Shown here piece after piece: positions 48,101 to 60,100 of a stretch of 64,000 bases of DNA (the first letter of the stretch is position 1; each line of letters opens with the position of its first letter). The stretch is from NCBI GenBank assembly GCA_000469685.2, contig LS997563.1, positions 21,876,935 through 21,940,934 on the forward strand, given 5' to 3'. The translations under genes and the position numbers were made by a program. The stretch comes from Haemonchus contortus (lineage: Eukaryota > Nematoda > Chromadorea > Rhabditida > Trichostrongylidae). The notes beneath the pieces were generated by a model. That model was not told the origin of the DNA and ran no database searches. It saw nothing but the letters and a program-made list of their open reading frames with translations.

Positions 48101-51100
48101 AAACATGGATCAAGATCGATGGTACTGTTTTAATGACACCCGCGTTGAACCAGTAGGTTTTGAAGAAATAGCAAAAAGTTTTGGCGGTACCTACGGCGGG
48201 TGGTCTACCAGCAACACGAACGCCTATATGCTAATGTACCGGAAGGTTGTGTCTTCTTTCATATTTTTTCTCGAAATCCATTTGGTCTATGAAAGTGTTC
48301 AGATAAGTAAGGTCAACTCCTCGTTTATCCGTACTGCGGATTTACCTCAACATATTACTCAACTTAAAAGTCAGTGGAAAGAACAAGAGGCCGAGCGAGA
48401 AAGACAACGGATATACCAGCTCAATCTAGTCAATGTTGGTAGTTTTTAACCATGTTTTCTGAATGGAGCTGCCTCCTCACCGGTCATTTATAGATCAAAG
48501 TTCATTTAAATATGGTGAGCGACAACGAGAGTTTATTGAGAGAACCGTATGTTGTGGATATGCCGCGTACGCAAGTGTTATGCGATGTGTATAATCAAGT
48601 GAGTATTCTAATTCTGAATCACAGGCTCAAATGATATTAAATAGACCCTTTTTAGGCACTGAAGTTTTTTGAAGAAAAGTCTCGTTCTTCTAATCATTCC
48701 AATAATCCTGTCATATTTCGCCACCATAGCCGTCTAATACGTGCAACAAGCGAACGCGGCCTTACCATTTACGAAGCGTATGTGTCAAGGGCGGATCTAG
48801 CTAAGGTACATTAGAGTGGCCTTACTTATTCTTAAAGTACCGTCTGACAATAGACATTGTTATCTTCAGAAAATTGAGACCTGTTTGGTACCAGGACGTC
48901 CCAACAATCTTATGTTTTTGTTCGATGTTTGGAGACCCAGAGGTTCGTTCCGTTCATCCTTCCTTTTAAGGCACAGCTAGTGATGAAATGATTCTTGAAC
49001 TATCAAGGAATGAAGCCGTTGTTGTGAGTAATATTCATGTAGCTAAGATCTTCAATAGAACAAGAAAATGTGAAAACTTCTCTCCCTCCCCCTTTGCCTT
49101 TTCACCGCTCGAATTGCCCAGCTAATCCCTCCTTTTCGTGGTGAACTTGGCCTGCCGGCCGCAACCTATCCGAATCAGTGTTTTCTGTAACGCTAGAAGA
49201 GGAGTTATTACTTTCCGGACACACACACAAAACGCAAATATCCGGGTAAACACACACACCCGCTACACGTCGAAAACGCTGAGCCCGTATAGTGGAATTC
49301 TGCTCAAGTCATGTGTGTCTACGTACTTGATTCACTGCTCACTCAATCCAACTTGGCTACGTAGTTTTACACAGATTACGCCCACTTTGCGCAAGCTCCG
49401 CCTTTAGTCCTGCCTTCTTCCATTGGTGTTTTCATTCTGTCGCTTGTCTCCTTTCCAGACTGTACTCTCTAGGTCCAAGAAAAGAACTTTCGAGCACACC
49501 ACGCGCCGCGACCGGAACGCAGTAATGCCTCTTATCGTCGGTGTTCCCATCCTGCCGCCTGTACTCTACCGAATTTAAACGCTCTCGATCTAAGGAAACA
49601 GGAGTTATAAATTTCTGATCTGTCGCACACGGATGGGCTTCGTTGCGCGCGTCCGTTGAAATTAGGTCACGCCGCAGCAGTCGCATGCGGCGGGTTAGCC
49701 CGCGATACTTGACAGACGTCGTAGTTGTTAGTGGGGGGTACGATTTGCGCTTGGTCCGCAGCAGTCAGCGCAAAGAGAAGGTAACACGCACAAATGCAAA
49801 TCGTTCGCTCCACTGACACTTGGTGGTACTGTAATGTCATCTCGAGACCTCAGTGGAGTGCGCCGCGCGCGAGGTGGGCGGGGTGACCTATTGGGTTGTA
49901 ACATAAGTTCGTAGAGTTTTGCGTTGGAGTTATTTTATAACGACTTATTTTATTTTTTAGCGAAGTGTATACATTCATCCGAAATAGCTCTTTCTCTTCT
50001 ACAGAATTGCATTATTTGTTTCTAGGATAATTCAATTGTTCGTCTTTTTTCGATCCCAGAAGTGAAATATCCAGGATGGAAATTAGCATTTTTGACATCT
50101 GCTTTTCTTTGCTTTTCATCGAGGTCGAAAAGCAGCCGTAACCGCTCGGGACATATGCAGTGTGTACGGGGAAGGTGTCTTAGGTGTGTCTACTGAAAGG
50201 TGTGGGTGGCCCCTGGAAAGGCGCCGAAGCCCAGAGTCAAACAAGATCTTCACCCAAAAAAAGGTCATGATCTGCGTTTGGTGGGACTGGGTAGGCATGG
50301 TCCACTGGGTAACTGCTCGAACGAAACGCCACTGTCAACAAGGAGGTTCACATTGCTCGGCTGAACAGTGTAAATGAGGCTATTCGGCTGAAAAGACCTT
50401 ATAGACGAGGTCAAGTCATCTTGCTCCACGACAACACCAGGCCCCATATTGCTCAAGTCGTCAAATTAGCACTCCAAGAGCTTGAATGGGAGGTTCTTCA
50501 GCATCCACCGTACTCTCCGGATCATGCACCTACCGACTGTCACGTTTCTGCTCTCTGTCAAACCAAATGAGACATGTTACCTCCGATGGTGAAGAGGATC
50601 TTAAAAACTGGCCCAGCAACTTCTTCGACACCACAACGGCAGTTTTTTGGCGAATCGGGATCAGCTAATTGGTCAAGAGATGGGAGGAGGTCGTGAACAG
50701 TAACGGAGGATACATCATTGTAATTTATTATTATAATTGTCTTGTTTTAGTTCAAATAAATCTTTGTAAAAAAAAACTACGAACTTGTGTTACAACCCAA
50801 CTCAATACTTTCGACGGACGCGCGCAACAGACGCTCTTCGTCGCACACAGTGGCACACACGCAACCGGCACACACACAGCATACGTGCACACACATGCAC
50901 CCATCAATTACACTCATAGGCAAACCAACAGACACATTTAGCGCATGACTCATATAGTAGGACTTTCATCATTATAGAAGTAGCTGAGCGAAATGGATTC
51001 TTATGTTTAAAATACATTCAAAACATGGCATTAGAATGCATAGAATGCTGTTTGAAACGTCCGCGACGTATCGGATTTCGTGACGAACTCTCACAGTCGC

Positions 51101-54100
51101 AGGTGCGTACGCTGTATTCACTGGAACTATCCAATGGAAATTCTGTTCCTACCTCTTACCCCCAAGGGCGGGGCATGCGCCGGAATTGGGCGGGGTCATG
51201 GGCGAATTCTTCTAATTCGGTCTCATAACATTCCAGACACCGGAAAAAATGTGCAAAGGTGAGGGATGGGTCAACAATTAAAATGAAGGAAAATTACGGG
51301 CGGTGGGCGGGGTATTCTCGCAGTAGGCGGTACTTCCCACAGAGATTCATAACTCGATTCAACGAAGACGTCGAGGCCAGGAAAAATAAAAAGAGCGAGC
51401 AAGGCCATATGCGTGCTGGGCATGCGTAAGTACAGCGAAGCCCCGCCCACGAGGGGCGGGGCGTGCGTTGAAGTGAAAGCTACTTCTCAAAAATGAGTGT
51501 AACTTCGTTCGGAAACGTGCTATAATGCGGGGAAAAAGTGTTTAGGGGTAATGGAACAAATGTGGTCAAATTCTCGAAGTGGACGGGATTGACGCCAAAG
51601 TGGGCGGGGCTTAGATCAAAAATTTATAACTTTATTCAGAAACTTACTGGGATGCGGCAAAAAGGTATTAAGGTGTAAAAGAACAAATGCGGTCGAATCC
51701 CAGAAAAGGCGGGGTTGGCACTAAAGTGGGCGGGGCTTAAATCAAAAATTTATAACTCTATTCAGAAACGTTCTGGGATGCGGCAAAAAGGTTTTAAGGT
51801 GTCATAGAGCAAATGTGGTCAAATCCCAGAAGTGGGCTTGGTTGGCACTGATGTGGGCGGGGCAGATCAAAAATTTAAAACTATTAAGAAACGTTCTGGG
51901 ATGCGGCAAAAAGGTTTTAAGGTGTCATAGAGCAAATGTGGTCAAATCCCAGAAATGGGCGGGGCTGGCACTAAAGTGGGCGGGGTTGGCACTAAAGTGG
52001 GCAGGGCTTAGATCAAAAATTTATAACTCTATTCAGAAACGTTCTGGGATGCGGCAAAAAGGTTTTAAGGTGTCATAGAGCAAATGTGGTCAAATCCCAG
52101 AAGTGGGCTTGGTTGGCACTGATGTGGGCGGGGCAGATCAAAAATTTAAAACTATTCAGAAACGTTCTGGGATGCGGCAACAAGGTATTGACCCATTGAC
52201 GACCGCGTGGCCCGTATACAGTGTGTTTCAAAAGTATGTGCACACCCAACATTTTGTTTTTTTGGGAATACTATTGCTTTCTGTAACCTGTGACCTTCAC
52301 CATTCAATTCCTTGTGTGCGATAACCTACGAACACTTATTCTGAGAGAACATCATAGCTGCTAACATAATTTTTTATTAAAGAAAAATTTCTTCTTTGTT
52401 TCAAAAGTATGTGCACACTTAGCGAAAAACAAAAATATAACCGAGATCAGGAATCGATAGGGCCACCTAAATTTCTGTAGAGGTTATCGACTACGAAGAA
52501 TCGTTTGAGAATGGTTTCGTTGCGGTAGGTTCTTTAGTTACCTTCGAAATGAAAAATTTTGAGTGTGCACATACTTTTCGAACGGCGACTGGGCCGCTCT
52601 TTTTCATACATTGCTAGATTCATTCGAGACCGTGGCAGCTATCGCTCACAACCTATTCCTGGCCGTCTACGTATTTTGACTGCTCAGGACAACAGGAGAA
52701 TAGCCCGTCTTGTGGCGAATACTTCTTTGTCTGTGAGTCAGACCCGAGCTCAGATGGGTTTATCAGTCTCGCGTACGACCGTCTGGCGCTCTATCCGCTC
52801 CTATGAGTATATGACACGAAAGACGATGAAATAGGCTAGTCGACTCAGTACTCGCCACAAGTTGACAAGGCTGGAGTTTGCTCGCGCAGACCATCAAAAG
52901 TCTCCTCCGAAATTCCCTCTCGAAAACACGAGTGGCTCTCGGCGAAGGTACCTTCAGTAATGACAAAATCCATCCGACCCATCGATATTGTGCTTCTTTT
53001 TATCAGAAAAGATCACTTAGGGACAAAATGGGTACAATACATTGTTTGTTCTAAAAATAGGAAAATCCTGAAAATTCTCGAGCAATCGTCCCTTACTCCA
53101 TGATATTGCCATGTTCCTACGAGCAAAGTCCAGCCTTGTCAGCTTGTTTCGAGTACTGAGTCTAGTAGCCTTCTTCATCGTCTCTCGTGTGATATACTCA
53201 TTAGACCGGATAGAGCGCCAAACGGTCGTACGCGAGACTGATAAACCCATCTGGGCTCAGACCTGACTCACAGACAAAGAAGTATCCGCCACAAGACGGG
53301 CTATTCTCCTGTTGTCCTGAGCAGTCAAAATACGTGGACGGTCAGGAATAGGTTGTGAGCGATAGCTGCCAGGGTCTTGAATGAATCTAGCAATGCATGA
53401 AACAGAGCGGCTAAGTTGCCACTCCAAAAAAATGTGCACACTCAAAATTTTTCATTTCGAAGGTAACTAAAGAATCTACCGTAACGGAACCATTCTCAAA
53501 CGATCCCTCGTAGTCGATAACCTCTACAGAAATTTAGGTGGCTCCATTGATTCCTGATCTCGGTTATATTTTTGTTTTTTGCTAAGTGTGCACATACTTT
53601 TGAAACAAAGAAGAAATTTTTCTTTAATAAAAAATTATGTAAGCAGCGACGATGTCCTCTCAGAATAAGTGTTCGAAGGTTATCGCACACAAGAAATTGA
53701 ATGGTGAAGGTCACAGGTTACAGAAAGCGATGGTATTCCCAAAAAACAAAATGTTGGGTGTGCACATACTTTTGAAACACACTGTACGGGCCACGTTTTA
53801 TTTCCCATTTATAATATACATTTTCGATTTTTTTTTACCCTTTCAAGTATCGAGCAGGTTTATGACCTACTATGGAATCTTGACGCACAGCGGTCCGTGA
53901 AATGCTTCTGACTTTAGTAATAACAGAAAACAATGTTACTTCTGAGGGCATTGGTGAAGGAGCCAAACCAAAGGTTACCAAATTCATGTAAAAAGGTTGT
54001 AAAGGGACTTTGCTGAGGTATCCGATGATTCGAAACATGTCATTCGCATCTTGTCTGCTTCCTCGTGTCTAGACAGAGTCGCATTTGGAAACGATTTGGT

Positions 54101-57100
54101 GAAAACTCTCACTCCCTTTGAGCAATCAACATTAGATGCCATAACGTATCTCTAAATACTGTGTATGACTTATAAGCTTTACATTCCACATTTGAAAAAC
54201 TTTTTTGTCGGCTGGAAATGAACAAAAAATTATGAAAAAATTTACTTGTTCCTAGGACCGTGTAGCCCGCCAGCGGGCCACAGCAGCAGCCCACAAAAAA
54301 CGCGCTCGGTCCCACACGCCAGACACGCTAAAAAGGCGCGGTCGCCAATGGGTCAAGGTGTCACAGAACAAATGTGGTCAAATCCCAGAAGTGGGCGGTT
54401 CTGATACAAGTGAGCGGGGCTTACATCAAAATTGTTAAGTCTTTTCAGACGCGTTTTAGAACGCGGGAAAAAGGTGCCTGGAGGTAATAAAAGGAATGTG
54501 GTTCGAAGTCTGAAGTGGGTGGGGTTTTCAAAGAGGGGAGGGGGGGGGGCCGAGATCAAAAAATTTATACATCTTTCCTTCACACTGACCCTGACCACAT
54601 AGGTGTATAGCTGGGAGATACCATTGAGCTCTTTCAAAAACTGGGCTGACAATTTTCCAAAAGTTAGTGTCCATGGTTCACCACACCCCTTCGTCCCTTC
54701 TACCCAAGAGCAAATGCGTGTGAATGTAAATGTAAAGACGTGTAAACCCATACAACTACCCAAAGGGGCTTTCTTTTCGAAGTTAGTAGTCATGGCCACA
54801 CACAGCCCAAACTACACAGGGTTTCTCTGACTACATGGACTGCAGAGGAATTTGATTTGGATACATCGGAGTACTCTTCATGACCACACACCCCCATTTC
54901 ACATACCCAAAAAAATGATGGCCGGTACAGAAGTGTCCTGGAAGAGGCTCGGATGATAAAGGTCTATAATGAAAACCAGAAGCTCATGTGGCTCCGTCCC
55001 TCATGGCTAGAGCCCCTAGCGCACGCAATAGCGTGTCAGTAATACGTTTACGGCAATATCGACACTGAAACATGGAATTAGAGTTTTAAAAACAGTATTC
55101 AATTTGACTTGTTCCGTTTGTTTGCATATTGCTGCATAAATTAGTTATCTGCCAATGCTTGAATCTGAACATAGTTGTGGATTTTATGCAGGAAGCACCC
55201 GCCGTTCCAGAGCATGCTCCACCCATCGGGTGCGCTTCGTTGATCGCGTCCGTCGGAACTAGATCACGCCGGAGCCGTCGCATGCGGCGGGTCAGGCCGC
55301 GATACGTGACAGACGTCGCAGTCGACAATGGGGCATAGGCTGCTTTCATAGATTGGTGCGATTCGGCGCGCAACTGATCGCGCGATCGATCGCTCGCCAA
55401 ATCGTGGACTATGAAAAATGATACCTTCTCTTATCCACGAAAGGCGCCTAGTGGGGTGCCTCATGGTCGCGTTCTTTCTCCTGTCCTCTTCAAAATTTTT
55501 ACGTTTGAATTGTCCTGTATCATTACTAGGTGTGGTGCTTCATGCACCGCATTTGCCGATGAATTGAATTGTCCTGTATCATTACTAGGTGTGGTGCTTC
55601 ATGCACCGCGTTTGCCGATGACTTGAAGTTATATTGTCCGATGCGTTCGTTGGAAGAACCCGCCTTCAGAGGGCCATTGATGCTGTTGGCAACTGGTCTA
55701 GAAAGTAGGACCTACCACTGTCGAAAGAGAAGAAGAGCATCTTTCGTTGAAAAATGAATAATTAAAATACGGCATAGAAGGAGCACCATTCAAGATGGTG
55801 GAGCAGCAGAGAGATTTGAGTTTTCTCATCACAAGGAACCTTTCCTTCGATACTCATTGCGAGAATATCGCACAAAAGACTACCACAGGGGAGACGGGCG
55901 TTAGGAACGATTTTGGGTAATCGATTTGCCGCACGCGGCTGTCGCGGACCACTCATTCCCGTTATTACAGCTCTAGCGTTCTTCATACAGCTCAATTGAT
56001 ATGCGATCATTATTTTATGCATAATTCTACTATTAGTACTTTTGTTCTTGTATTTCTTAATGTTGTAGTAGTAAGGAGTTATTGATACTGTTAATGATAC
56101 TTATCCTTTCGCGTTCAAGCCATGATCTCATTGGGGTATATAAACCCCTCGATTGGTTGTACAGTTTAGTTTATCGTCTAATAAACACTCTGCTGCCTGT
56201 CGACTACCTCCAGACGCAACAACTGGCGATCAGGTGAGGGCTCATGGATAAGCTTACCGAGATTCTCGCCTTGATGCAAGACCAGATGGAGCGCCAGGAG
56301 AGAATGCTACTGCTCATGCAGAAGCAGCAAAAGGATACCTCCGAGTCCTTCCTCCGTGCCCTGGAAATGATGGAAGCGCGGATAAATGGAGCGAATCCCG
56401 CAGCTGTGAAGTATAGCATTTTTGACTCCCTCTGCCGACGCATCGACAAGTTCAACTTTGATGCGGAAAACGGAAGAACGTTCGATATATGGTTCAAACG
56501 CTTCAAGGACGTCTTCGACAACGATTGTACGGAACCGAGTGAGCAAGAAAAGACGCGCTTGCTAGTAAGTCGCTTAGATGAAGATTGTCACCAGCTGTTT
56601 TGCGGTTCAATTGCGCCGAGGTCGCCGTCAGAACTGTCATGGGATGAAGCCGTTGCCACTATGGACCGCCTATTTGGTTCTGCGAAGACCTTGTTCCGTC
56701 GACGGTTCGAATGCTTCAAAATCATGTATGACCACCAAGATTTCAACAGTTATGAGACGCTTGTGCGCACGCGATGTTCTGATGCCAAATTCGACTCCAT
56801 AAGCTTCGATGGCCTTCAGTGTCTCGTCTACGTTGCCGGATTCCAGGGAGCCGAATTCGCTGACTACAGAACACGACTACTGAGGAAGTTAGATCAAGGA
56901 GATAACATCACGATCAAAGACCTCACAGCCGAATGTCAACTCATCAAGTCGTACAAAGAAGATGCAAGAATGCTGGAAAGCACAGCGAACCCTAATATTG
57001 CGATCAACCACGTCGGCAGGAAGAGAAAAAGGAGAAATTTTAACCTGAAACAAAAACCAAGAAGTAGGAAAGAATTCAATGCGCTTCGGAATCCAAGATC

Positions 57101-60100
57101 TGGTAAACAGGAATCACTACCACCGTCACGCCCACAGACCAGACGTAACAGTGCAAGGAGCTGCCAGATCAAGAGCATTGAGGACGCTTTACGCAAGGAC
57201 GCCCAACCACACCTGGAAGTCGAAGTAAATGGACGTCCCTTGAAACCATTAATACGCACAGAGGACTGCTCCGCTACAATCGCCTCCCGTTTGGCGTCAA
57301 GTCTGCGCCAGGCATCTTCCAACAAATCATAGATTCCATGATTTGTGGACTCGAAGGCTGCGCTGCTTACCTCGACGACGTTATCGTCACCGGCCGCAAC
57401 ATCGAGGAGCACGTTGCCAATCTGGAAGCCTTGTTCAAGAGGATATCCGACTATGGCTTCCGCGTTCGAGTGGACAAGTGCAATTTCCTTATGCCTCAAC
57501 TCCGATACCTTGGAAATATTATCGACTCCACTGGACGCCGACCTGATCCTGCCAAGATCGAGGTGATTCGCAAGATGCCAAACCCCACGGACATCGGTCA
57601 GGTGCGATCGTTCTTGGGGATGCTCAACTACTACGGACACTTCATCAGCGAGATGCGACAACTGCGTGCACCGTTGGATGATCTACTGAGGAAGAATGCT
57701 CCGTTCAAATGGTCTGCCGAGTGCCAAGACGCCTTCCAACGCGCCAAGGATGTGCTAGCCTCGGACTTACTGCTCACCCACTACGATCCTTCGAAAGAGA
57801 TCGTCATCGCGGCCGATGCATCGGAGTACGGGTTGGGAGCAGTGATAAGCCACCGTCTCTCGGATGGAACGGAAAAAGCGATTCACCACGCTAGCCGCTC
57901 TTTGACAGCTGCCGAGAGGAACTACGGTCAAGTCGAGAAAGAGGCTCTCGCTATAACGTTCGCTTTACGGAAGTTTCACCGTTACATATACGGACGCCAT
58001 TTCAAGCTGTTAACCGATCACAAGCCGCTTCTCGCTATTTTCGGAAGCAAGAAAGGAGTGCCTGTATATACGGCCAACCGACTCCAGCGTTGGGCACTGA
58101 TTGTGAAAAATTACGACTTCACTATCGAATACCGACACACAACCAACTTCGGACAAGCGGACGCCCTATCTCGCCTTATTGCAGAACAATCGACAAAGGA
58201 AGAAGATGTAGTCATTGCAGCAATCGAGAAAGATGCGTCAACCATCTTCGTCAATGCAGTATCTTCGCTGCCAGTCGATGCAAGGAAGATAGCGGAAGAA
58301 ACGTCCAAAGATCCAAACCTGAAGGAAGTGCTACATTTTGTGCGAAGCGGAGAGTGGCCAAAGAAATCGGATGTTGCCAGAAAATTCAATTCTTTCAAGG
58401 AATCGTTCTCCACACAGAATGGATGCCTATTAATCGGAGATCGCATTGTCATTCCAGATACTTTACGAAAAGCAGTACTTTCCGAACTTCACGACGGACA
58501 TCCAGGGATGACTCGCATGAAGATGCTCGCCAGAAACTATGTTTATTGGACAAACATAAACGACGACATCGAAACCTTCGTGAGAACATGCCGTCGCTGC
58601 CAGGAAACTGCTAAGAATCCAATCAAGACTACGCTTCATTCATGGCCGATAGAGGACAAACCATGGAATCGTATACATGCCGATTTTGCTGGACCTATGA
58701 ATGGGAAGATGTACTTCGTCATTGTCGACGCTTACTCGAAGTGGCCGGAGATCGTGGAAATGTCATCAGTGACGACAAGTTGCACAATTAGAGAATTACG
58801 CCGCCTTTTCGCCCAATTCGGCAATCCGCAGACACTGGTAACAGACAATGGAACTCAATTCACGTCTGCTGAGTTCGATGACTTCTGCACCAAGAACGGT
58901 ATCAGACACATCAAGTCTCCACCATTTCACCCACAGTCTAACGGTCAGCCAGAGCGGTTTGTCGACACCTTCAAAAGAAACTTCAAAAAAATGAAGGAAA
59001 GTTCATCGCCGACAGAAGCTCTACAAAACTTCCTGCAGACTTATCGTCGAACTCCTTGCCCCTCCGCACCAGGAGGACAGTCACCTGCAGAACTGTTCCT
59101 CGGGAGACAGATCCGGACAAGACTCAACCTGCTCAAACCGTGTGCCATTACGAACTCCAACAAACGGGATCAGAAAATGGAGGCACAATATAACCGCCAT
59201 CACGGAGCCAAAGACAAACAATTCAACATTGGAGACTTCGTGTGGGCTAAGGACTATCGTTCCGGATGGCCAAAGCAGACGCCGGGTCAAGTACTACAGC
59301 GACATGGAGACAGACTCTACGACATAGCAGTAAATGGAGAAATCTGGAAGAGACATGCTAACCAGCTACGCTTACGCGTTAATAGTGATGAACATACCCC
59401 TGTACCAACAACAGAACTCGCTGAGCTACAGCTGCTGCCAATGTCAGCGCCAGCCAATGTTACAGAAGAAAGAGAGACAAAACAATCTACCATTGCGGGC
59501 GGACCACAACTCACACCAGCAATGGACAGTATCACAAGAACGACTCCTTTTGAGACTCAAGAAATTGATGGACAACGCCCAACCAGATCACGACGCGCAC
59601 CGAAGCGATTGATGGTCGATCCCAAGAAGAAGACGTACGCTTAGAGCGTCCATCTTAGGGGGGAGGTGTTGTAGTAGTAAGGAGTTATTGATACTGTTAA
59701 TGATACTTATCACTTTCGCGTTCAAGCCATGATCTCATTGGGGTATATAAACCCCTCGATTGGTTGTACAGTTTAGTTTATCGTCTAATAAACACTCTGC
59801 TGCCTGTCGACTACCTCCAGACGCAACACTTAACTACTGCTGCATCCTGCTACATTCCTCCGCGCGCGACGCCCATCTCACCGCGACGCGACCATTTCGT
59901 TCCTAACGCACCACACCCCTATCACAGTGGTACACAACTTGTTCATAGCCCTTACTACAAAAAGTACGGCGGTCCTATTACTTGCTTTCAAGACCTATGT
60001 CAGGCCCATTTCGGAATACGGCACGCCTGTTTTTGACCCGTATAAAGCCACTCCTCATCTGATCATTGCCCCTCCTTTTCTAAATGCGGCTCAGTTCCTT

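Larger units (their letters stand above)
52219..53784. mobile_element. Tc1-like foldback element: two inverted half-transposons
   Basis: The termini are CAGTGTGTTTCAAAAGTATG (52219) and its inverse ending at 53784, with TA on both sides. The arms 52219-52885 and 53120-53784 are inverted copies of each other at roughly 90 percent identity, with a spacer of about 235 bp. Each arm codes for the N-terminal DNA-binding part of a Tc1-like transposase, on opposite strands. No catalytic DDE half is present. Confidence 0.85.
52188..54356. mobile_element. piggyBac-like non-autonomous element inserted in the satellite
   Basis: The ends are CCCATTGACGACCGCG (52192-52207) and CGCGGTCGCCAATGGG (54337-54352), 15 of 16 matching as inverted repeats and starting with CCC. 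They are flanked by TTGA and TCAA, each one change from TTAA. Uninterrupted satellite units read GGTATTAAGGTG at this site, which supports a TTAA target duplication. No transposase is seen. Most of its length is a second, nested element. Confidence 0.75.
56056..59833 (+). mobile_element. Ty3/gypsy LTR retrotransposon with 5 bp target duplication, internally deleted
   Basis: The element itself is 56061-59828, flanked by CTTAA (56056-56060 and 59829-59833). It has two 161/162 bp LTRs, a primer binding site next to the left LTR and a polypurine tract next to the right one. It has gag and pol in the RT-RNase H-integrase order that defines Ty3/gypsy. At 3.77 kb it is shorter than a full element because the segment from early protease to mid RT is lost at about 57247. 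There is no envelope gene. Confidence 0.92.

Noticed and set aside
51519..52187. CRISPR array
   Set aside because: The units are contiguous satellite repeats without unique spacers, in a eukaryotic intron.
58090..58614. 174-residue frame inside the LTR element
   Set aside because: Alternate-frame shadow of the integrase coding sequence.
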